DNA of 6,668 nucleotides from Anaerolineae bacterium. GTDB taxonomy: Bacteria > Chloroflexota > Anaerolineae > UBA4142. The stretch is from the NCBI GenBank assembly GCA_026417715.1, contig JAOACU010000158.1:1-6668 (forward strand), written 5' to 3'. Position 1 is the first letter of the stretch, and each line of letters opens with the position of its first letter. The notes under the pieces were generated by a model. That model saw only the letters and a list, made by a program, of their open reading frames with translations, searched no databases and was not told where the DNA came from. Of this stretch, positions 1 through 6,459 are shown one piece after another. The translations under genes were made by a program, and so were the position numbers.

Positions 1-19
1 AGATGTGTATAAGAGACAG
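1..19. other. Tn5 mosaic-end (Nextera-type) adapter remnant
   Basis: The first 19 bases read AGATGTGTATAAGAGACAG, an exact match to the synthetic 19-bp Tn5 mosaic end used in tagmentation libraries. The mosaic end is an engineered hybrid of the natural outer and inner ends, so an exact copy at base 1 is best read as untrimmed library adapter, not biology. Genomic sequence therefore starts at base 20, and the contig is cut inside the first gene. The apparent GTG start at 19-21 borrows its first base from the adapter and is not a real start. Confidence 0.95.
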
Positions 20-1065
20 TGGTTGTTCTGGTCGCTTGCGCCGCGCCGCCACCTGTGACCGTCGTGCAGACTAAAGTGGTTGAGGCGACGAAGATCGTCG
101 AGGCGACAAAAATCGTCGAAGCGACCAAGATCGTTGAAAAAGTAGTGACGCCCACACCGCCACCACCGCCACCCTATCCTGTCAAGGGCATCACGATTAA
201 CGTGCCTTGGTCGCCTGGTGGTGGAACGGATCGCACCACGCGCGCGCTCGCGGCGATTCTCGAAAAAGAATTCAAACAACCTGTCGGTGTAGTCAATCGC
301 ACGGGCGGCGGTGGTGTTGTCGGACATACGGCAACGGCTACGGCTGATCCCGATGGTTACACGCTCGGCGCAGTGACCGTCGAAATCGCGATGATGAACT
401 GGCTCGGCACTACGAGTCTCACCTACAAGGATTACAAGCCGATTGCTTTGCTCATCAACAACCGCGCGGGCATCACCGTGCGCGCCGATGCGCCTTGGAA
501 AGATTACAAGGCGTTGATTGACGACATCAAGGCGAATCCCGGCAAGTACAAAGCATCGGGCACGGCAGCAGGTGGTATCTGGGACTTGGCGCGCGTCGCG
601 TGGTTGAAGGCAGCGGGTTTGACGCCCGATCACGTCAAGTGGGTGCCCAGCACGGGCGCGGCGGCAGCACTGGCTGAATTGGCGGCGGGTGGTGTGGACA
701 TCTGCACATGCAGTCCCGCCGAAGCATTGCCGATGGCACAAGCCGGCAAAGCGCGCATCCTCGCGGTGATGGCAGATAAACGCTGGAGTGTGCTCCCCGA
801 TGTTCCGACTCTCAAAGAACTAGGCGCTGATGTGGACATCGGTGGTTGGGCAGGCATTGCCGCACCCGCGCGCACACCCGATTACATCATTGACATCTTG
901 GACAAGGCAGTTGCCAAAGCCGTCCAATCGAGCGAGTTTGCTGAATTCATCAAGACGAGCGGTTTCTGGATGGACTACAAGAATGCCAAAGACTTTGCCG
1001 CGTTTATGACAAAAGAGGAAGGCAAGTATGGCTTTCGGTTTAGAGAGGGCCGCTTTATCAAGTAG
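20..1065 (+). CDS. tctC: TctC-type substrate-binding lipoprotein of a tripartite tricarboxylate transporter (5' truncated)
   Basis: This is the extracytoplasmic binding protein (Bug/TctC family) that captures a substrate, usually a carboxylate, and hands it to TctAB. The visible start is the end of a lipoprotein signal peptide: lipobox LVAC with the lipidated Cys at 37-39. The start codon and most of the signal peptide are lost at the contig edge. A repeated VEATKI linker and a proline-rich stretch follow (to about 180), then the periplasmic-binding fold. Family motifs are clear: VPWSPGGGTD (visible residues 62-71), NRTGGGGVVG (93-102), PDGYTL (111-116), then QAGKARILAV (241-250) and LPDVPTLKELG (259-269). 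The mature domain is about the usual length of 300 residues. It ends in TAG at 1063-1065, followed by two hairpins and then tctB. The family is certain; the ligand cannot be read from sequence, and sugar acids or dicarboxylates are possible. Confidence 0.93.
79..132 (+). repeat. 18-bp tandem repeat encoding a VEATKI linker in TctC
   Basis: Three consecutive 18-bp units (79-96, 97-114, 115-132) each encode V-E-A-T-K-I, and a fourth begins as V-E-K. The copies differ almost only at third codon positions (GAG/GAA, ACG/ACA/ACC, AAG/AAA, GTT/GTC), so the peptide is conserved while the DNA has drifted. It lies between the lipidated Cys and the folded domain and probably acts as a spacer lifting the domain off the membrane. 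Repeats of this kind are familiar in Chloroflexota lipoproteins. Confidence 0.85.
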
Positions 1066-1086
1066 GACAATTTTGAAAATTGTCCT
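1064..1086 (+). repeat. Perfect palindrome at the tctC stop codon
   Basis: AGGACAATTTT (1064-1074) and AAAATTGTCCT (1076-1086) are exact reverse complements around a single G. As RNA this gives a stem of about 9 bp with a 5-nt loop. It begins inside the TAG stop of tctC. No T-run follows (next bases are GCAACG), so it is not a textbook intrinsic terminator. A 3'-end stabiliser or partial attenuator for the binding-protein message is plausible, since binding proteins are often needed in excess of their membrane partners. Confidence 0.8.
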
Positions 1087-1095
1087 GCAACGAAA

Positions 1096-1130
1096 AGACC
1101 TGTCAGGTCTCATCCAGACCTGACAGGTCT
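1096..1130 (+). repeat. Perfect 15-bp inverted repeat with palindromic arms, between tctC and tctB
   Basis: AGACCTGTCAGGTCT (1096-1110) and AGACCTGACAGGTCT (1116-1130) are exact reverse complements separated by CATCC. Each arm is also nearly self-complementary (AGACCTG, one base, CAGGTCT), so the region can form one long hairpin or two small ones. It sits 10 bases before the tctB Shine-Dalgarno sequence. No T-run follows. It could be an RNA processing or attenuation structure, or one copy of a dispersed palindromic repeat. Confidence 0.85.
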
Positions 1131-1140
1131 CTCCTCGATG

Positions 1141-1145
1141 GGAGG
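1141..1145 (+). promoter_or_regulatory. Ribosome binding site that fixes the TTG start of tctB
   Basis: GGAGG lies 5 bases before TTG at 1151. No ATG or GTG in this frame lies between the hairpins and 1151. The nearby ATG at 1138 is in a different frame and precedes the ribosome site, so TTG is the supported start. Confidence 0.8.
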
Positions 1146-1150
1146 AACTC

Positions 1151-1618
1151 TTGGCAAACTGGGACATCCTCTTTGGAATTCTATTCGCACTTTGCGGTGC
1201 GTGGATTTTCTTGCAAGCAATGACCTTCCCGAACCTCAAAGGTGGCTATCCAGGACCAGGCTTGTTTCCGCAAATTTTGGGCATTCTCCTTGTTCTCTCT
1301 GGCCTAGTGATTGCGATCAACGCCGTGCTCAAGCGCGCGGTGCCTCGAACATTTCCCCTTGCCGAATTTTCGTCGCGCGAAAAACTCAACGCGCTCCTCG
1401 TGGTGCTAGCCGTCATTGCCTACATTCTGTTTGTGGATACGATTGGTTTCATCCCTCTCACCATCCTCATCACGGTTGGCTTGATGTGGCGCACGGGTGT
1501 TGCATTGCACTGGAGCGTTGTTGTCGGCGTCGGTGTGACACTCGCAATCTACATTCTATTCCAGCGAATCCTGCACGTCCCCTTGCCGAGCGGGATTCTG
1601 CTTAAAGGATGGCTCTGA
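1151..1618 (+). CDS. tctB: TctB-type small membrane subunit of a tripartite tricarboxylate transporter
   Basis: TctB is the small, poorly conserved membrane partner of the large permease TctA. The 155-residue product has the expected size and layout: a first membrane segment (about residues 5-24), the conserved loop GGYPGPGLFPQILG (31-44) running into a second segment (to about 61), a basic and polar cytoplasmic stretch (62-80), then two or three hydrophobic segments (about 81-100, 101-112 and 119-140). The C-terminus ends FQRILHVPLPSGILLKGWL, where the VPLP.G pattern is typical of the family. Translation starts at TTG behind a strong GGAGG. The stop TGA (1616-1618) shares its A with the probable ATG of tctA, so the two are translationally coupled. 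Identification rests on the GPG.FP motif, topology and the tctC-tctB-tctA order. Confidence 0.92.
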   Translation: MANWDILFGILFALCGAWIFLQAMTFPNLKGGYPGPGLFPQILGILLVLSGLVIAINAVLKRAVPRTFPLAEFSSREKLNALLVVLAVIAYILFVDTIGFIPLTILITVGLMWRTGVALHWSVVVGVGVTLAIYILFQRILHVPLPSGILLKGWL

Positions 1619-3120
1619 TGCTGGATGCAATTCTGCAAAGTCTTGCCGCACTCGCCAATCCGACGACGATTCTGGTCATCTTGCTCGCTTCGTTGTACGG
1701 TCTATTCATCGGCTCGATTCCCGGCTTGACCGTGACAATGGCGGTCGCGCTTTTTGTTCCGTTTGCATTTTTCCTCGATCCGATTCCGGCGATGGCGGCG
1801 ATTGTGACGTTACAAGCGATGGGGATTTTTGCTGGCGATATTCCCGGCGCGTTGATTCGGATGCCCGGCACGCCGGCGTCTGCCGCGTACACCGATGATT
1901 CGTACGCACTCAGTCAACAAGGGCAAGCGCGCTTGGTGCTCGGCGTAGATGTGATTGCCTCCGCGCTGGGTGGTTTGATCGGTGCGGTCGCGCTCATCAT
2001 CGGCGCATCGGCGTTGGCTGAATTTGCACTCACGTTCAGCAGTTACGAATTTTTCTGGCTGGCGGTTTTGGGCTTGTCGTCCACTGCATTCATCGCGGTT
2101 GCTTCGCCCATCAAAGGACTGGTCTCTGTCGTCTTGGGTTTGTTCATCTCCACCATCGGCATTGACATCACGTTGGGCTTTCAACGTTTCACATTCGGCA
2201 ATCCCAACTTGATGGGCGGCATCAGTTTCATCCCGGCGATGATTGGACTGTTTGGGATGAGCGAAGTGATTCGCACCGTTTTGCGCGGAGAGATGCACCT
2301 GGCTTACGCCAAAGTGGAAACGGGCACTGCGTTTTGGGAATCCATTCGTGAAGTGTGGCGGTACCGCATCAACGCGCTACGCGGTGGCATCATCGGTTTA
2401 GTTTCAGGTGTGTTGCCGGGCGCGGGCGCGGATATTGGCGCGTGGTTGGCATACGGTTCGGCAAAACGCTTTTCCAAAGAGCCAGAAAAATTCGGCAAAG
2501 GTTCGATGGAAGCCATTGTCGAAGCCGGCGTGGCAAACAATTCCGATCTTGCTGCCGAGTGGATTCCAACACTCGTCTTTGGTATTCCCGGCGATGCGTT
2601 CACTGCGGTCGTCATCGGTATCTTGATGCTCAAAGGGATGCGTCCGGGTCCAGCGATTCTGCACGATTATACCAACGTTCTCATCGCGATTTACGTCACC
2701 TTCATCATTGCCAATTTGCTGATGATACCGTTTGGTTTTCTGGCGATTCGCGCGAGTAGTTATCTGTTGCGCGTGCCGCGCAATGTGCTAATGCCTGCGA
2801 TCTTGATGATGTGCATCGTTGGCGCATATGCCATCAACAACGATCTCTTCGATGTGGGCTTGATGTTGCTGATGGGCGTCTTGGGGTTTGTGCTGGAAGC
2901 CAACGGTTTTCCGGTAGCGCCGATCATTCTTGGTCTGGTGTTGGGTCCACTACTCGAACAAAACTTTATGATCAGTCTCATCAAGAGTGAAGGCAACCTT
3001 GCGCTCTTTTTCAGTCGCCCTGTGAGTATGATCTTGGGCACGTTGACCTTGATCGTTTGGGTCTCACCGTTGCTACCCAAACTGCGCCAACGTCTCACCA
3101 CACTGAACACTAACCACTGA
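1618..3120 (+). CDS. tctA: TctA-type large permease subunit of a tripartite tricarboxylate transporter
   Basis: TctA is the multi-spanning permease that moves substrate released by TctC, driven by an ion gradient. The 500-residue product matches the family length and is hydrophobic throughout. Both signature blocks are intact: GLFIGSIPGLTVTMAVALFVPF (about residues 28-49) with MPGTPASAAYTDDSY (82-96), and in the second half SGVLPGAGADIGAWLAY followed by a VANNSDLAAEWIPTLVFGIPGD segment and GMRPGP. I prefer ATG 1618 over the in-frame ATG 1609: AAGGA at 1605-1609 is 8 bases from 1618, and the TGATG overlap with the tctB stop is the usual coupling arrangement. The last codons (L-N-T-N-H-stop) lie inside a heptanucleotide repeat, so the extreme C-terminus is probably repeat-derived and not under strong constraint. 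Confidence 0.95.
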   Translation: MLDAILQSLAALANPTTILVILLASLYGLFIGSIPGLTVTMAVALFVPFAFFLDPIPAMAAIVTLQAMGIFAGDIPGALIRMPGTPASAAYTDDSYALSQQGQARLVLGVDVIASALGGLIGAVALIIGASALAEFALTFSSYEFFWLAVLGLSSTAFIAVASPIKGLVSVVLGLFISTIGIDITLGFQRFTFGNPNLMGGISFIPAMIGLFGMSEVIRTVLRGEMHLAYAKVETGTAFWESIREVWRYRINALRGGIIGLVSGVLPGAGADIGAWLAYGSAKRFSKEPEKFGKGSMEAIVEAGVANNSDLAAEWIPTLVFGIPGDAFTAVVIGILMLKGMRPGPAILHDYTNVLIAIYVTFIIANLLMIPFGFLAIRASSYLLRVPRNVLMPAILMMCIVGAYAINNDLFDVGLMLLMGVLGFVLEANGFPVAPIILGLVLGPLLEQNFMISLIKSEGNLALFFSRPVSMILGTLTLIVWVSPLLPKLRQRLTTLNTNH

Positions 3121-3152
3121 ACACTGAACACTAAACACCGAACACTAACCAC
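3104..3152 (+). repeat. Heptanucleotide tandem array, seven units, across the tctA stop and up to the kinase start
   Basis: Seven contiguous 7-bp units fit T(G/A)A(A/C)CAC: TGAACAC at 3104, 3118 and 3125; TAACCAC at 3111 and 3146; TAAACAC at 3132; CGAACAC at 3139. A 14-bp stretch, GAACACTAACCACT, recurs exactly at 3105-3118 and 3140-3153. The array provides the tctA stop (TGA at 3118-3120) and ends one base before the kinase ATG, occupying the place where a ribosome site would lie. No Shine-Dalgarno sequence is present there. Change in copy number would alter both the TctA C-terminus and the spacing to the kinase. Confidence 0.9.
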
Positions 3153-3153
3153 T

Positions 3154-4107
3154 ATGCTCGACCTTGTCACTATCGGCGAAACGATGCTACGCTTCACTGC
3201 CGCCGACAATCAAACGCTCGAACAAGCCGATTACTTTCGCGTGGACCCTGGCGGCGCCGAATCGAATGTCGCGGTAGCACTAGCGCGACTCGGTTTCAAG
3301 ACGGCGTGGATTTCGCGCTTGCCACAAAATCCGTTGGGACGGCGCACCGCTGGGCGGATTGCCGCGCACGGCGTAGATGTGTCGCGCGTCTTGTGGACAC
3401 CGCACGGACGTATCGGCTTGTGGGATTTTTAAAAGCCCGCGCCTCCGCGCCCCGGTCAAGCGTACTATGACCGCGCGAATTCCGCGTTCAGTCAGATTGA
3501 TGCGAACGAGGTGGATTGGGACTTTGTGCGTTCCGCGCGCTGGTTGCACTTGACCGGCATCACCGCCGCGCTCAGCGCAAATTGTCGCGCGCTGATTCAA
3601 CGCGCGCTAGACGAAGCGAACCGGTCCGCGCTCACGGTATCGTTTGATGTGAACTATCGCGCGCGCTTGTGGTCGCCATCCGAAGCGCGCCGCGTGCTTG
3701 AGCCGATGTTGCATCAAGTCGCGGTGATTTTTTGTCCCTTGCGCGACGCGCATCTGGTCTTTGGCGACGAAGGTGACGCCGCGACGATTGCGCGCGCGTG
3801 GTATCATCGTTTTGGCGCGCGTCTCGTCGTCATCACTGCGGGTGATGCCGGTGCGGTTGCGTTCGATGGTACGGAGCATCGCATCACCAAGTGGTATCCT
3901 GTGAATATGGTTGACCCACTCGGCACGGGGGATGCGTTCGTCGCGGGTTTCCTCGGTGGCTATTGGACCAGCGGTGTGGACACGGGCTTGGAATGGGGCG
4001 CGGCAACGGCGGCACTCAAACAAAGTTACTTTGGCGATTTGGTGTGGTACACGCGCGACGATGTGTTGCGTCTCATCGCCGAAGGTCTCACCGACGTTCA
4101 ACGCTAG
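3154..4107 (+). pseudogene. kdgK: PfkB-family kinase, probable 2-keto-3-deoxygluconate kinase, interrupted by an in-frame TAA at codon 93
   Basis: The product would phosphorylate a 2-keto-3-deoxy sugar acid, feeding an Entner-Doudoroff-type aldol split. Read through the stop it is 317 codons, normal for KdgK-like enzymes. It starts VTIGETMLRF, carries the first ribokinase signature (GGAESNVAVALARLG, residues 33-47), a KdgK-like FDVNYRARLW (164-173), and the second signature DPLGTGDAF (254-262) with the catalytic Asp at 260. The tail FGDLVWYTRDDV resembles KdgK more than fructokinase. The TAA is at 3430-3432. Coding resumes in the same frame with KPAPPRPGQAYYDRANSAFS, so the simplest cause is one nonsense change; from memory of relatives a Glu is common near this position (GAA to TAA). 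The first later in-frame start is GTG 3511, after the nucleotide-binding N-terminal part has begun, so a restart would not give a whole enzyme. Sequencing error or recoding are alternatives. Confidence 0.85.
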
Positions 4108-4110
4108 GAG
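4106..4110 (+). promoter_or_regulatory. Ribosome binding site overlapping the kinase stop codon
   Basis: AGGAG begins inside the TAG stop of the kinase (4105-4107) and lies 4 bases before ATG 4115. This fixes the start of the RraA-like gene at 4115; the open frame continues upstream to 3911 only as an overlap with the kinase gene. The tight junction indicates translational coupling, so a premature stop in the kinase may lower expression here by polarity. Confidence 0.8.
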
Positions 4111-4114
4111 TCGT

Positions 4115-4849
4115 ATGACAACTATTTCTGCGGAAACACTTGCCAAACTACGCACGTTCGACACGCCGACGATTTGCAACGTCATCGAATTGTTCGAGGT
4201 GCGTCCGCGCAACACGGGCTATATGGACGCGAACATCGTGGCGTGTTTTCCGGATTTGCCGCCGATGGTCGGCTTTGCGTCCACTGCAACGTATCGTTCG
4301 TTCGCGCCACCGCGCGCGGGTGATGTGTATTTCAGTTACGATGCGCAAGTGGAACGCTTTGCGGAACTGGATGGTCCCGTCGTCGTTGTTTTTCAAGATT
4401 TGGATGATCCACCTGCCGCCGCGACGATTGGTGAAATTATGTGCACAGCGTACAAAACGTTCGGCGCGGTCGGTTTGATCACCAGTGGCGCGGCGCGCGA
4501 TCTCGATCAGGTGCGCGCACTCGAATTTCCCGTGTTTGCGCGCGGCATCAATTGTTCGCACGGCTACGCGCACATTCCACAGATTCACGTGCCCGTGCGC
4601 GTGGGTGGCATCATCGTTTATCCGAACGATTTGATTCACGGTGATCGCAACGGCGTGACGACGATTCCGCATGAGATTGCGTCGGAGGTGGCGGAGATTG
4701 CGCCTGAATTTGTCGCAGCAGAAGCGATCATCCTTAACGGTCTGCGTGAGATGACGAATCCAACGCCGCAACGCCTAAAAGAATTGCGCGCCGCCTCCAA
4801 AGCCGCCATCGAAAAACTGCGTCAACGCGTTTCGCGCAAAAAACATTAG
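4115..4849 (+). CDS. RraA-like / HMG-aldolase-family protein
   Basis: The 244-residue product belongs to the RraA-like family, which includes 4-hydroxy-4-methyl-2-oxoglutarate/oxaloacetate aldolases, several 2-keto-acid lyases or decarboxylases, and the RNase E regulator RraA. The family core is clear: GEIMCTAYKTFGAVGLITSG (residues 106-125), then A-A-R-D with the Arg-Asp pair at 128-129 that in the aldolases binds substrate and metal, FPVFARG (138-144), and the Asp-containing loop GDRNGVTTIP (176-185), matching the usual GD.(D/N)GV..IP. It is slightly longer than a typical 210-230-residue member and ends in a basic helix (RQRVSRKKH). The retained RD pair and the setting beside a sugar-acid kinase and transporter favour a metabolic lyase over RNase regulation. 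It may cleave a 2-keto acid from the same pathway. Family assignment is firm; the substrate is unknown. Confidence 0.88.
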   Translation: MTTISAETLAKLRTFDTPTICNVIELFEVRPRNTGYMDANIVACFPDLPPMVGFASTATYRSFAPPRAGDVYFSYDAQVERFAELDGPVVVVFQDLDDPPAAATIGEIMCTAYKTFGAVGLITSGAARDLDQVRALEFPVFARGINCSHGYAHIPQIHVPVRVGGIIVYPNDLIHGDRNGVTTIPHEIASEVAEIAPEFVAAEAIILNGLREMTNPTPQRLKELRAASKAAIEKLRQRVSRKKH

Positions 4850-4890
4850 ACCGATGACCTGGTCGTCCGTCTTCGGTCGTCGGTCTTGGG
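4849..4890 (+). repeat. Short period-7 repeat with inverted copy before the isomerase gene
   Basis: Four 7-bp units occur at 4861-4888: GGTCGTC (4861), CGTCTTC (4868), GGTCGTC (4875), GGTCTTG (4882). Just before them, GACCGATGACC (4849-4859) is the reverse complement of 4875-4885 except for one position that would be a G-U pair in RNA, so a stem of about 11 bp with a 15-nt loop is possible. The strong ribosome site follows immediately. The array is short and imperfect, so I hold it less firmly than the other two. Confidence 0.6.
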
Positions 4891-4894
4891 GAGG
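4888..4894 (+). promoter_or_regulatory. Ribosome binding site for the isomerase-like gene
   Basis: GGGGAGG ends 5 bases before ATG 4900 and contains a full GGAGG core (4890-4894). It is among the strongest ribosome sites in the window and supports 4900 as the true start of the isomerase reading frame. Confidence 0.8.
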
Positions 4895-4899
4895 AAAGA

Positions 4900-6458
4900 A
4901 TGAAAACCGTCTATCTCGTCGCCAGTGGCGACTTGCGTCTATCCGCGAATCAAGTGTGCTGGCCCGCCCAAGAAGCGATGGAACAAAAAGTGATTGCCGC
5001 AGTTGAACGCGAAGGGTGGAAGGTCAAACGCGCGCATCCATACGATCCTGTGCTCAAGCATGGCTTTCTCGATTCGCAAAAACGCGGCATCGAAGTTTTT
5101 CGCACGATTCCACCCGATGCGCCGCTCATCGTTGCCGAAGCGGTGTGGCAGTACACACATCACGTCTTGCCCGGCTTGATGACGCATCGCGGTCCGATTC
5201 TCACGGTCGCGAATTGGAGCGGGCAGTGGCCTGGCTTGGTCGGAATGCTCAACCTCAACGGTTCACTCACCAAAGCGGGAGTGAAATACTCGACGCTGTG
5301 GAGCGAAAATTTCGACGATGAATTTTTCCTCAAGGGTTTGCGTCAGTGGCTCAAGACCGGCAAGGTGAAACACGATACCTCACACGTGCGCGCGTTCGAT
5401 GAGGTGCGCGTACCAGCGAACGCGGCAAAAATCGGCGTCAAGCGATTATGGGCATCTTTGACGAAGGGTGTATGGGAATGTACAACGCGATCATTCCCGA
5501 CGAGTTGCTCAACGCGGTCGGTGTGTTCAAGGAACGCTTGAGCCAATCCGCACTCTACGCCAAGATGCTCAGCGTGTCCGATGCCGAAGCGCGCGCGGTG
5601 TACGATTGGTTGCGCGCCAAAGGAATGAAATTCAATCTAGGCAAGGACGAGAAAACCGAACTGACCGAGCATCAGGTCTTGATGCAATGCAAGATGTACA
5701 TTGCCGCGATGCGCATCGCCGATGAGTTTGGCTGCGATACCATCGGCATTCAATATCAGCAAGGATTAAAAGACCTCACGCCTGCGTCCGATTTGGTCGA
5801 AGGCATTTTGAACAACGTGGATCGTCCGCCGGTGTACCACGAAACGACGGGCAAAGAGTTGTACGCGGGCAACGCGCTTCCACACTTTAACGAAGTTGAC
5901 GAGTGCGCTGGACTCGACGCGCTCATCACGAATCGGCTGTGGAACATTTTGGGCTTTGCGCCCGAAACGACATTGCACGATGTTCGTTGGGGTCGCCACA
6001 TTGATGGACGATTCGTGTGGATTCTGGAAATTTCCGGCGCCGTGCCACCCGCGCATCTCGTCGGTGGTTACGCGGGTGCGATCGGTGAACGTCAACCCGC
6101 GATGTACTTTCCGCTCGGTGGTAGCACCCTCAAAGGTGTGAGCAAGCCGGGCTGGATCGTGTGGAGCCGCGTCTTTGTCGCGGACAATCGTTTGAACTGC
6201 GACATCGGCTTGGGCGAAGCAATCGAGGTGCCGCGCGAAATCGCCGAAGACAACTGGAAGCAAACGACCGAACAGTGGCCCATGATGCATCTCGTGATGC
6301 GCGGCATCACGCGCGATCAATTTATGGCGCGCCACAAGGCGAATCACATCCAAGTTGTTTACGCGCCCAGCGAAGCCGACGCGCGTCGCGCACTCTTTGC
6401 CAAAGCGGCGGCGATGAACGAGTTGGGAATCAACGTGTCGTTCTGCGGAAAAATCTAG
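4900..6458 (+). pseudogene. L-fucose/L-arabinose-isomerase-like protein split by a -1 frameshift
   Basis: This appears to be a sugar isomerase of the L-fucose isomerase-related family, interconverting an aldose and a ketose with a divalent metal. Frame one, from ATG 4900, gives about 182 residues including VASGDLRL, a central LTVANWSGQWPGLVGMLN segment and FDEVRVP. It then runs into unrelated sequence and stops at 5541. The remainder continues in the -1 frame from about 5448 (GIFDEGCMGMYNAIIPDE) to TAG 6456-6458, with IQYQQG (from 5748), NEVDECAGLDA (from 5889) and a C-terminal ANHIQ (from 6339) that plausibly supplies the metal-binding His. Joined, the protein would be about 519 residues, within the 500-590 usual for AraA and FucI. 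One missing base explains everything. The A5 run at 5427-5431 is the likeliest site, though any position up to about 5448 fits. ATG 5448 has no good ribosome site. Whether the sugar is arabinose, fucose or another cannot be told. Confidence 0.78.
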
Positions 6459-6459
6459 A

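Noticed and set aside
1..19. A natural Tn5/IS50 end, meaning a mobile element boundary
   Set aside because: The match is to the synthetic mosaic end and lies exactly at base 1, with no transposase or target duplication visible.
19..21. GTG as the tctC start codon
   Set aside because: Its first base belongs to the adapter, and the peptide begins in the middle of a signal peptide six codons before the lipobox Cys. The true start is off the contig.
1064..1130. Intrinsic transcription terminator after tctC
   Set aside because: The hairpins are strong but no T-run follows either one, and the tctBA genes follow in the same direction. A processing or attenuating role is kept as a hypothesis only.
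1138..1605. 155-codon open frame from ATG 1138
   Set aside because: It overlaps tctB almost completely in another frame, gives a Cys/Arg/His-rich peptide with no family features, and its ATG precedes the GGAGG that serves TTG 1151.
1609..1611. ATG 1609 as the tctA start
   Set aside because: The only purine-rich ribosome site (AAGGA) directly abuts it, whereas it is well spaced for the in-frame ATG 1618 in the TGATG overlap. It remains possible, adding three residues.
3104..3152. CRISPR or operator array
   Set aside because: Units are 7 bp with no spacers, and there is no regulator or cas gene nearby; it is a simple tandem repeat.
3911..4114. Longer N-terminus for the RraA-like protein from 3911
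   Set aside because: This part overlaps the conserved C-terminal region of the kinase in another frame and is Arg/Ser-rich without similarity; AGGAG at 4106-4110 points to 4115.
5425..5433. Programmed -1 frameshift site in the isomerase gene
   Set aside because: GCA-AAA-ATC does not form a canonical slippery heptamer. A one-base deletion is simpler, although conservation in relatives could revive the idea.
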